From Glebionis coronaria (Eukaryota > Streptophyta > Magnoliopsida > Asterales > Asteraceae): a stretch of DNA of 64,000 nucleotides. Position numbers and translations under genes: made by a program. Below are positions 34,942 through 45,164 of this stretch, piece after piece. Location: positions 568,475,469 through 568,539,468 of the forward strand of contig CM046876.1 of NCBI GenBank assembly GCA_025667525.1, in the 5' to 3' direction. Below the pieces are notes generated by a model, which was not told the origin of the DNA, searched no databases, and saw only the letters and a list, made by a program, of their open reading frames with translations. How positions within the stretch are numbered: the first letter of the stretch is position 1; the number at the start of each line of letters is the position of its first letter.

Positions 34942-35760
34942 ATCTGTGATTTAGTATTTGGATAAGGGGTGTTAAACATTATTACCTTGATGAAATAAAG
35001 TTTGGGTTACGTTTATTTCTGTTAGTTAATTATGTATCCTATATTTGCATGTTTATATCCATGAATATTAATTTTATTCTAAATTGTCCGTTGTAGATTA
35101 ATAATATGGGAATATTATTAAATTAAGACAAATCTAAAGTTTGGTGGGAGTAGTCCTTGAAAGAATACTTGATGTGATTACATACCAAATTTAGATGACA
35201 TTCGATGATTCGAGATATAGGACTTATCCCAACTAAAGTGATATTACTTTATGGATCTTTGTCATTAAGTATATCATAAATAGTTATCATTCGACCTGAG
35301 ATACCAGGAAACGTTGTGGATCTAGTGCATTTCTGTGAATCAATCTAACGCTATACGTAACTGGTGGCTATACGGATTTGATTTCAGGGGTGTTGCAAAA
35401 TTCATGAGTTTTGCTTGTAGTCAAAATAGGATTTTGTTCCCTTCAACATTTTGTTGGAGTTTTAATACAGCTGGGCCCCTCGTGGGATTACTTAAAGATG
35501 TATGTGTGGCCGCACCCAAATTGATATTTGGTAATCTTTAATAATCAACGAACGAGAAAACATTTTGTTAATTAAGGAATGACTGAGATCCATATCCTTA
35601 TTAACATGTATTAAGAAACAAAAGGATAATAATAATGATGTTTAATCATTAAAAGGTTTTGTCCAAGAGACCTTACTCGAGATCGTACTAGAGGCATCGA
35701 CGTGTAGCTAGACGCCAATCGATGTGATCACGATATTTATGAAATAGTCCAAGTGGGAGC
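34942..35760 (+). other. 3' non-coding region and polypurine tract of copia copy 1
   Basis: About 820 bp without genes, clearly alignable with 44366-45164 of copy 2. It ends with AAGTGGGAGC (35751-35760), the likely polypurine tract, directly before the 3' LTR. Confidence 0.8.
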
Positions 35761-36522
35761 TGTTAGTTTGTGGACGTATTTAAATAGTCGTGTGTTAGGA
35801 TCGAACTCAAGACTATGGGATTACACACAAACGTTTTGAGCTATTTAATTTAAATAATTATATTTTATTTATTAACATGTAATTTATTAACAAGTGAACC
35901 GTGACTAACGACCGTTAAGTATTTAATGGAAAATGACTAACGGGCGTTATCTTCGTAAAAATGGAAAAATTATTTTTTAGTCCCCTCTATTTTAAGGGGA
36001 TGTTTGGCCGAACCTTATGAGGTTTGGTGGAGGTGTGTTTGTTGATAAATTTTGGTTAAAACAAAGTGTATATTCTCTATAAATACTTTGTCCTCTAACC
36101 CTACCTTTTGACACACTATAAATACAAAGGCTTACATTTGTTCTCTTGGCTCATTCATAGTGAAAGAAAATAATAGCTGAAACCTTGCCAAACACCACAT
36201 TGGTCGACTATAGCCTAGAGCATACTCGGTTCATTTTTTCCATCACTACGACACGGTTCTGCTCGAGTGACCTAGCTTGTCGAATAGCTTGTTTGAGGCG
36301 TGTGTACAAGAGCATAGATTTAACCTCCTTTGGTTAATCTTGGATTGGTTTGAAGTGTTTTTTTGTTAGGAAGCTTTGCAAGGTAAAATACCCTTTTAAT
36401 TTTAATGTTCAATTAGTTATATGCATGTTATGTTAATTGATCCTAATCGCTTCCGCATGTGCTATGATGTTTATATGTCTTGTTTATCAAATAAATGTTA
36501 TGTTAGATCTGACAAATCAACA
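35761..36522 (+). repeat. 3' LTR of copia copy 1
   Basis: 762 bp, equal in length to the 5' LTR but with many scattered substitutions. It ends ACA at 36522, followed by the aaatc duplication. Confidence 0.92.
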
Positions 36523-36527
36523 AAATC

Positions 36528-37097
36528 GTTGGTACGGGTTCGATAATACGATGAAATGGAGACGTGTATGAATTTATAAACGCAACCCTTTATGTGGAAC
36601 TGTAACTTCGGAAAATCAACAATTTCTTTGGTTTCGGTCACATCTATTCCAAACACCATCAAAATCGTACACTTGAGTATCTGTGCCTCGTCTTCTGTTA
36701 GTGATTTAAGTTTACTAGCTAGATTATAGAATATGAAAAATCTTGTCTGTCATCTTTTATATAGGTTTTGCACGCACGTCCAAAAGCTCGATGAAAGATT
36801 TAAGTCTAGCTCTTACAAGCTTTTGTCGATCTTGGCACATTATATTTATCAACCAAGGCTGATTAGCTCAAACTTGAACTCTATAAAAGCTAGAGTTGAA
36901 CGAGTCTGGGTTGCCTGAAAATTTTTACATTATAACAAATCTTAAATATCTCAGGAAATAATTTATATGGTATACAATCTTATGTATTTAAGCTGTTCAA
37001 CATACAACAAATATATAGAGAAATATAAAGACGTGAAACAAAATAAAAAGTAGTGAAATTGTAGTTGATAATTTAATAAGAAGCTAGAGTCAATTGT
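36528..37097. other. Unassigned island DNA left of the U6 gene
   Basis: A 570 bp stretch that does not match the surrounding transposons. On the minus strand a frame of about 60 codons is open at roughly 36528-36720 with ordinary protein-like composition (SLTEDEAQILKC...). It is cut by the copia target site on its downstream side, and a TTTTCAG acceptor-like site lies further upstream near 36920. It could be a remnant of a host exon, but I recognise no family. Confidence 0.3.
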
Positions 37098-37108
37098 ATC
37101 CCACATCG
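37098..37108 (+). promoter_or_regulatory. Upstream sequence element (USE) of plant snRNA promoter
   Basis: ATCCCACATCG matches the plant snRNA USE consensus RTCCCACATCG exactly. It ends 24 bp before the TATA box, the short spacing typical of Pol III (U6) rather than Pol II snRNA genes. Confidence 0.93.
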
Positions 37109-37132
37109 TCCAGAATAAGAACATATGGGCAC

Positions 37133-37140
37133 TTTATATA
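37133..37140 (+). promoter_or_regulatory. TATA box of U6 promoter
   Basis: TTTATATA starts 31 bp before the first base of U6. Together with the USE at 37098-37108 it forms a complete class-3 Pol III promoter. Confidence 0.93.
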
Positions 37141-37163
37141 CCTCTGAAACTTGCGTAACACTC

Positions 37164-37183
37164 GTCCCTTCGGGGACATCTGA

Positions 37184-37215
<32 letters not shown>

Positions 37216-37265
37216 GGCCCCTGCGCAAGGATGACACGCACAAATAGAGAAATGGTCCAAATTTT
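37164..37265 (+). ncRNA. U6: U6 spliceosomal snRNA
   Basis: A full-length 102 nt U6 gene. It starts GTCCCTTCGGGGACATC (the 5' stem-loop). It contains the ACAGAGA box that pairs with the 5' splice site, the AGC triad (GATTAGCATGG), the U4-pairing region and the 3' part CGCAAGGATGACACGCA. It ends GGTCCAAATTTT, followed by further T residues as the Pol III terminator. U6 is the catalytic RNA of the spliceosome. From memory of the plant U6 sequence I see two differences: CTGAT where CCGAT is usual, and AAATAGAG where AAATCGAG is usual. Core motifs and promoter are intact, so this may be an expressed variant; it could also be a recent pseudocopy kept with its promoter. It lies between two copia elements pointing the same way. 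Confidence 0.95.
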
Positions 37266-37268
37266 TTT
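37262..37268 (+). terminator. Pol III T-run terminator of U6
   Basis: Seven T residues directly at the end of the U6 RNA, with a second T run at 37272-37278. Confidence 0.9.
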
Positions 37269-37278
37269 CTCATTTTTT

Positions 37279-38060
37279 TCTTCATTGACGGAATCCTTAT
37301 CATTGGGTCGACCCATTTTCCTCATCGTATAAAATCTTTTGTATCGAAGTACTTTGAGATTTCAGTCTGGTCTTGGGATAATATGTTTTTGTCGAGCACG
37401 TCATGACACTTGTACAATCCAAAATGCTAATTAGACACCGCTTCTGGAGCTGTTTTTGTAGCTTGCAGATACATGTTGCATAAGCGCCTATCACTAATTT
37501 CCACTGTTTGTATAAATCCACAAAAAGGGTTACGATGGTCATGTTTTATATAGTTTAGTAATCTTATCATCCTGATCGTCTAGTGCCCTTGGCCGTTTCT
37601 TTCATATAGTATGGTAACTTCGTTAGGAATCCTATCTTCCCAATTTTCCAAGTTTCATAGTCTGCCTCTTTCATATGTTCTAGTTCACCCTTCTAAATTA
37701 AGCTCTACAAACAACCTGCTACCCCTGCACAACATTTGGTAAATGCCCAAAGTTATTTCTATTGTTATTATCATTGTGAAATTTGACTTTATAAATGAGT
37801 CTTTTTTCAAATGATAAGCATCTATGTGAGGTTTCAAAACATGGACGCTCAATGCCTCATGTCTCAGGGATATTAAATATTGAACCAAATTTATTTGTAG
37901 AGACCACACGGAGCTATATGTGATTTCACCAAGTGTTCTAAAGCTAGACACTATAACAAATGTGTGATGTTTACACACTTTTTGATATGCGACTAAGAAA
38001 AATATTTAGTTTTTCAAGATCTTCACACTTATAAACGTTTTGCTCTTGTAATTGCAGTAT
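37279..38060. other. Unassigned island DNA right of the U6 gene
   Basis: About 780 bp without recognisable transposon or gene. Minus-strand frames of 80 and 97 codons (37300-37542, 37685-37978) have protein-like composition, but I find no family motif. They could be decayed exons of one host gene or chance. Confidence 0.3.
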
Positions 38061-38065
38061 ACATA

Positions 38066-38802
38066 TGAAAGTTTATGGACATAAAATTAAATATTCATGT
38101 GATAGGATCGAACTCGGGATTACGGGATTGCACACAATACGTAAAGGATTAATTAATTTTAATAAATATATTTATTTATTAAAATATAAATCGAGCTTAT
38201 TTAACGATCGTTAATAATTAAAAGTTAAGTGTAAACGAGCGTTATGGAATTATATAGAAAAAGAAACAAGAACGGAAAGTTCCAGAAACCCCTTGGGGGT
38301 TACTATAGCCGTCGGCTATATAGAGGAAAAAGGAAGGAGGATTAGTTTTCTAATCTTGATTTGGGCTTGGAGAACAAGTTATGTAATCCTATAAATACCC
38401 CATCAAGCCTTCATAATTTTTGTCTCTTCCCCTCTTTCTTGTCTTGCGATCGCAAACCCTAACCCACACAAGGTTTTGATTTGATTTTCGTTTTAGCTAT
38501 AATTCACAAGTGTAGAAGCTCCGGTTTATTAGTGCTAGCCTTACGATTGATCCGTTGCATTACATGTGTACAAGAGCGTATTATAGTTTCATTATAAACT
38601 ATATATTGGTGTTCTTCATATAAACCCTAATTCGTGATTCGCCGGTGTTCTTGAAGATTTGCTCTAGCAAAAAGGTATGTAAACCCTAACTCGATTAATT
38701 ATGAATGTGTTATTAATTATGATCTTGTTAAACGCTTCCGCTATGTGTGCTTTGATCTTAATTAGGGTTTTACATAATTGTTATGAGTAATATAAACCTT
38801 TA
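38066..38802 (+). repeat. 5' LTR of copia copy 2
   Basis: 737 bp beginning TGAAAGTTT, with tataaata at 38390-38397. It ends TTTA, where the 3' LTR ends TTCA. TGGCATCGAGAGC follows from 38804 as a primer-site-like sequence. Confidence 0.9.
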
Positions 38803-40324
38803 GTGGCATCGAGAGCAGTTTTAACATGTTATAATTATCGAGATCTAACGGTTTTTAACTAAAATTAGTTTGAGTTAAAATCATATGATGTTTTTTAGGT
38901 TTTCATTAAAATTAGGGTTTTGTTTTTTAAATAAGGTCGGCTTAAGCCGATTTTTTTTTTTAAGTTTTTTTTTTTGAAACCCTAAAAATTTACATGGTGA
39001 TTATCTTTAGATGTTTGCATGAAGTAATTGTTATGTCATGTTTTGGTTACGATCCGTAGAGAGAATTAATTGTTAAGATTATGTGGGGAAGATCCATGAT
39101 GAACATGCATGTTTTTTCACGGATCATATGATTTTATATGCTATTTGCTTTTTTTTTGATTCAAAAGTTTTAAATTTATAGAAGACTTTTTATGTTTATA
39201 AAAACCCTAGATTTTATGTTTTGAATAAATTATTATGCATGTGGCTATTTGATTTAGTTTTTTTCACCTACTTGTTTTCATAAGTTTTTTTTATTAATTG
39301 TATATTGTAAACAAGGGTAATTTTTTATAAGAAAAATTAATATGGACTAAATCATATAAAAATTAATGAATTATTTTGAGATCTAATTGACATATCATTT
39401 GTGTTGATTGGAATTGCAATAATAACTTAACGGCCTACTCAACTTTGACAAACTATAAAGTGGGTATAACGCGCCGCTGGTCATGAACCCGGTTAAGGAA
39501 GGAGGTGTTATGCTTCAGCGCTGACCAAATTCCCGGCTTGCCTGTGCGTCAAAGTTGGAATTACCTACGGCTATTATTTACATAATTTCTTAAGGTTGAT
39601 TTAACCGCAAAAATTCACATCCGAAACACAATGAATAAGCTTATTGCTTTGTGCTTTAGCTAAGTTCTAGAAAAAGTACGGTGTAAATTTAGTTGTGGGT
39701 AAAATCTTTAATTGGTTTAACCAATACCTCAACTTGCAAATATATGATGAAATTTTAGTCTCACCAAAAAGTTTATTAAAATTTTTATTAAACTTATGCT
39801 ATGGAGATGTATGCATGCTTCTCCATACATGATTTTGACACCAAAATCAATACCCTTAAAATTTAAGTTTTATGTCATCTAATTGACGAACACTTGAAGT
39901 TACAATTGTCGTCATATGAGATTTTGGACGATGTTGTAATGGAGAGAAAACTTCATGACTGAATAAGATTGCACATGAAGGTTTTACGTTCTTTAGATTA
40001 GTCGACTTGATTGAGTTACTCAGTAAGATCTGGAAACTTAAGGCATAAAGTAGGGATGAAACATGTTTTACAATGCAAAATGACTTTTAGCAATGTAAAT
40101 CCCTAAAAATATCTAGAAATTGCAAATTTGTTTGTCAATTATTGTTCGACAAGTTACCATGTTGAGTACATTTATCACTAGCAGATCAACTGATGTGATA
40201 AATTTATGTCAATGTGGATTCTAGTTTTTCAAGGAAAATACTATGGTTTTAATTACCGGGGTAATTTTATTTTCTTGAATGGTATTATCAAAAATACTAA
40301 TATTTTGAACTTCTTTCTGTAGAA
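38803..40324 (+). other. Leader of copia copy 2
   Basis: 1.5 kb untranslated leader with A/T-rich tracts. A GC-richer island at about 39460-39560 contains cgccgctggtcatgaacccgg and ccggcttgcctg. It aligns with the leader of copy 1 in its last 500 bp. No gene is seen. Confidence 0.7.
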
Positions 40325-41269
40325 ATGGCTCAACCCGATAACAACGCGTTAAGTACTGCATTCAAGACTTATCTTGAACGTCAGGAATTAACTAGCCCAA
40401 ACTTCAACGATTGGTACCGCTCACTAAGAATAGTTCTGAGAGTAGCGGGTACTTCTAATTACTTGACCAGGGCGTTTCCTGCGCCCCTTGGCCCTAATGC
40501 TACTCTAGTTGAAAGACTGAATTATGAGGCAGAGGTTAAAAAGCACAATGATGTGGCTTGTTTAATGCTCGGAAAAATGGCTCCTTTCTTGCAAAGGAAA
40601 TTTGAGCTATATTCTCCAAATCAAATGCTTGAAGAGCTCAAGGCAATGTATGAGAAGCCTCAGGTTGTGGAGATCTACGATTTGGTAGATGCTTTGCACA
40701 GTTGTAAGCAAGCCCCTGGGAAATCCGTTAGTGCACATTATCAAGAGATGAAGGGTTACATGGAACAGCTCATCGCACTAGGGAAATCCTACGACAATGA
40801 TATGGCAATTAACCTAATCAATAGGTCTCTTAATTGGGACTTTAATGATTTCGTTAGGAACTTTAATATGCATTGCACGGGGAAGACAGTGAATGACTTG
40901 CACGCAATGCTCATTGACTACGAAAAGGGTATAAAGGACATGGCAAGTACATCTACTCCTACCCCTCATGTGCTTTATGTACAAAAGGGTGGAGTGAATA
41001 AGCCAAAACCGCACAAGAACAACAAGAAGGACAAAGGCAAGGGTGATAAGGGCAAACAAGTTGTGACTTATCCTAAACCCAAGCAGAACTTTGTCAAGAA
41101 GAAATCTCAGAAGGATGAGACTTGTCACCATTGCAAAGCAAGTGGTCACTGGAAGAGGAACTGCCCTCTTAATCTCGAGGAGTTGCGAGAAATAAAGAAG
41201 AAGGCTGAGCTTGGTGCTGCAGCATCTTCAGGTAACTTATATTTGATAGAGTTATTTAATCTTACATAG
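40325..41269 (+). pseudogene. copia copy 2 gag
   Basis: A 314-codon frame starting MAQPDNNALSTAFKTYLERQ, a natural-looking start shortly after the leader. The gag core SPNFNDWYRSLRIVLRVAG is followed by a Lys-rich linker and an intact CX2CX4HX4C zinc knuckle CHHCKASGHWKRNC. The frame stops at TAG 41267-41269 just before the protease, at a position where copy 1 has a Tyr codon. In this family gag and pol are one frame, so the stop is probably a mutation, though it would happen to allow gag alone to be made. Confidence 0.92.
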
Positions 41270-44200
41270 AAATCAAATTCCTGGGTATATGATACGGGAT
41301 GTGGTATTAACATTTGTAATACTATGCAGGGGTTTGAGTTGGAGAGGAAGCTTACCTATGGGGAACAATTTCTGCATGTGGGCAATGGCGCACAAGTAGC
41401 GGTTGAAGCTATAGGAATATTTAATCTAGTTTTACCTTCGGGTTTAGCACTGAGATTGAATAATTGTCATTTTGCACCTAAAATTGTTAGGGGTGTTATT
41501 TCCTTTTCTTGTATGTTGGATCTTGGATTTGTTCACACTATTGATAATAATAGAATTTCTGTTTTCAAAGATGGTTTATTCTATTTTGATGCAATTTTCG
41601 TGAATGGTGTTTTTGAAATTAACATGCATGATAATAATTCCAAGAGAAAGTTTGATTCTGTATTTAGCATGAATAAGAAGAGAAAGTTAGACAAGAACTC
41701 TTCTTATCTTTGGCATTGTAAACTTGCCCATATTGGGAAGACTCGCATACAAAAGCTTCAACGTGATGGTCTTTTGGTAAATATCAATGATGAATCATTT
41801 GATAAGTGTGAGTCTTGTACCTCTGGAAATATGACCAAGAAACATTTTAATAGCAATATTAAAAGGGCTACTGATCTACTTGGACTTATACATACTGATG
41901 TGTGTGGACCACTTAGACATGTATCAAGGAAAGGTGCTAGCTACTTCTTAACATTTACGAATGATTATAGCCGTTATGGTTATGTTTATTTACTTAAGCA
42001 TAAACATGAGGTATTTGAAACATTCAAAGTGTTTAAAGTGGAAGTAGAATTGCAACTAGGAAAGAAGATTAAAGCTCTTCGTTCTGATCGAGGTGGTGAA
42101 TATTTAAGTCAAGAGTTTAAAGATTATTTAAGTGAGAACGAAATTGTTCAGAAACTTACTTCTCCATATACTCCACAACAAAATGGTGTATCCAAAAGGA
42201 GAAATCGTACATTATTGGATATGGTGCGATCTATGTTTAATCTTACAACTTTACCTTTATCCTTTTGGGATTATGCTTTAGAATCTCCTGTTCGTATTCT
42301 GAATATGGTTCCCACAAAGAAGGTTGATAAGACACCATATGAACTATGGCATGGCAAGAAGCCATATTTGTCTTATTTAAAAATATGGGGTTGTGAGGCG
42401 TATGTGAAACATGACTCAGGAGATAAACTCCAACAACACTCACTAAAATGTATCTTTGTAGGTTACCCTAAGGAAATTATGGGTTACTACTTTTATTATC
42501 CGGCTGAGAACAAAGTTGTTGTAGCTTGGTACGGAGACTTCCTTGAAAGTGATCTTGTAGATCAAGAATTCAGTGGGAGAGACTATGATCTTGAAGAAAT
42601 TCAAGAAGATACATTGCCTTCTGAAAATACTAGCGAAGAAATTCCAATAGAGCCAGAAAGTCTGGGAGCTCCACCGGAATTAATTCCTCTACGTAGGTCT
42701 GCAAGGACTATACGTGCGCTAAGCAAACTATGTCTTAACATAGGGGATGATGAGGAGGAAGTAGGGGATCTTGGTGAACCTGCTAACCATCGATCCGCAA
42801 TGCTTGATCCAGAAAAGTTAAAATGGATAGTTGCGATGAATGAGGAAATGAAATCCATAAAAATCAATGGTGTTTGGATTCTTGTAGATGGACCTAAAAA
42901 TGCTAAAGTAGTGAAAAATAGGTGGATTTTCAAGAAGAAAACCGACATGGATGGTGAAGTACAATCCTATAAAGCACGTTTAGTAGCTAAAGGTTTTACT
43001 CAAACTTTTGGTGTAGACTACGAGGAGACATTTTATCCGGTAGCAGAATTACGAGCTATTAGGATTCTCATAGCTATAGCAGCATACTATGACTATGAGA
43101 TATGGCAAATGGATGTTAAAACTGCCTTCTTGAACGGTCGCTTAGATGAAGAAATCTATATGCAACAACCGGAAGGGTATGTTGATCCTAAATATCCAAA
43201 ACGCGTGTGCAAACTTCAAAGATCTATTTATGGTTTGAAGCAAGCATCACGTCAATGGAATAAACGATTTGATGAAGAAATCAAAAAGTTCAGATTTATT
43301 CAAAATTGTGATGAGCCATGTGTATATCGCAAAGCTAGTGGGAGTGATGTAGTGTTCCTAATTTTATATGTCGATGACATATTAATCATGGGAAGTAACA
43401 TTCCAAGACTTAAGGAAGTTAAGGATTATCTTGGTAAATGTTTTTCTATGAAGGATTTAGGAGATGTTGCATATATTCTGGGAATTAAAATCTATCGAGA
43501 TAGTAAAAGACGGTTATTTGGTCTTAGTCAAGATGCTTATATTGATAGGATATTAAAGAAGTATAATATGCATAATTCCAAGAAAAGTTTTCAACCTATG
43601 GAAGTTAAGCATGAATTAAGTCATGAGTTAGATGCATCAAGACCCGAAGAGGTGGCTTACATGCAGAAGGTGCCTTATGCTTCGACTGTAGGATCTATTA
43701 TTTATGCTGTAAGATGCACAAGGCCTGATGTGGCGTTTGCTCAGAACTTGATCAGTAGATACAAACAGAATCTAGGAAAGCTCCACTGGACTGCTGTTAA
43801 ACATATTCTAAAGTATTTGAGGAGTATGAAAGATATGTTTTTGGTATTTGGGGGTAAACCAGACACAGATGTGAATGAAACAGGTTTCTGTGATGCGTCC
43901 TGGCAATGTGATAAAGACGATACGAAGTCTCAGACGGGTTACGTGTTTGTCATCAATGGAGGAGCAGTTGACTGGAAGAGCAAGAAGCAGACAACCATTG
44001 CTATGCATGCAACTCAATAGGAGTACATGGCCGCTTCAGAAGCCGCAATGGAAGCTGTTTGGATTAGGAAGTTTATTGGAGATCTTGGAGTGATGCCTTA
44101 AATTAAAGAACCTATTGATATGTATTGCGACAATTCTGCTGCAATTATATTTTCCAATGACCCTGGAGTCATGAAAGGCGCCAGACACTTTAAACGTAGA

Positions 44201-44365
44201 TATCACTACGTACGAGAACAAGTGGAAGCTCGTGAAATAAAATTAATAAAAGTTCACACAGATGATAACGTAGCTGATCCTTTTACTAAGGCTTTGCCTA
44301 GACCAAAGGTAGTTATGCATGCCAAGGCAATTGGGCTGCAACTAGCTAGCGAATTCATGCAATAA
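41270..44365 (+). pseudogene. copia copy 2 pol (protease, integrase, RT, RNase H)
   Basis: This continues in the gag frame after the TAG. The protease has VYDTGCGINICNT. The integrase has an HHCC zinc region (HCKLAHIGKTRIQKL ... CESC), HTDVCGPL and SDRGGEY, but NGVSKRRNRTL has Lys (codon 42194-42196) where the third catalytic residue Glu is expected. The spacing of 35 residues after the second Asp confirms the position. RT has WQMDVKTAFLNG and LYVDDILIMG. RNase H has GFCDASWQ, then stops at TAG 44018-44020 and TAA 44099-44101, and continues in frame with MYCDNSAAI and NVADPFTKAL to 44365. RT looks catalytically complete, but integrase and RNase H are disabled. Confidence 0.92.
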
Positions 44366-45164
44366 ATCTGTTGATTAGTATTTGGATAAAGGATGTTAAA
44401 GACATTATTGAATTGATGAAATAAAGATTGAGTTTCGTTTATTTTTTGTTATTTGATTTTGTATCTTATTTTACATGTTTTATATCCATGAATAAATTGT
44501 TATGTTCTAATTGTCCATTGTCGATTAATAATATGGGAGTATTATTAAACTAAGACAATTTAAAATAGTGATAGAGTATACTTGAAAGTATATTGGCCAA
44601 TTTTGGATGATATTTGATGAATCAAATATTGGACTTATCCCAACTATATGATTTTACTTTATGGATCTTTGTCATTAAGTAAATCATAAATAGTTATCCT
44701 TAGACCTAAGATACCAGGAAACTGTCATGAATGTAGTGTATTTCTGTGAGATAACCTAACGCTAAACGTAAATGGTAGCTATAAGGGTTATTTTCAGAAG
44801 TGTTGCAAAGTTCGTAAGTTTCGCTTGTAGTCAAAATGGGATTTGTTTCCTTCAAAATTATTTTTAAAGTATAATACAGCTGGGCCCCTCGGGGGAGTAG
44901 TAAGATGTGTGTGTGGCCACACCCAAATGTGTTTTGGTAATCTTGCTATATCCGTAAACGAGAAACAGAATGGTTAATGAAGGATTGACTGAGATCCATA
45001 TCCTATTAACGTTGTATTTGAAATGAAAGGATAATAATAATGATGATGTATCATTAAAAGGTTTTGTCCATGAGACCTTACTCGAGTTGTACTAGTGACA
45101 TTGTTAGTGTAACTAGACGCTAATCAATGTGATCACGATATTCGAATTTTTTCCAAATGGGAGC
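44366..45164 (+). other. 3' non-coding region and polypurine tract of copia copy 2
   Basis: About 800 bp without genes, alignable with 34942-35760. It ends AAATGGGAGC (45155-45164) as the polypurine tract before the 3' LTR. Confidence 0.8.

Larger units (their letters stand above)
28617..36522 (+). mobile_element. Ty1/copia LTR retrotransposon, copy 1
   Basis: A 7906 bp plus-strand element with 762 bp LTRs (28617-29378 and 35761-36522), flanked by the 5 bp duplication aaatc (28612-28616 and 36523-36527). Domain order gag, protease, integrase, RT, RNase H places it in Ty1/copia. The LTRs are visibly more diverged than those of the gypsy elements. Coding is interrupted by two in-frame stops and about four frameshifts. 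It is the same family as the copy at 38066-46972. I do not assign a named copia lineage. Confidence 0.93.
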
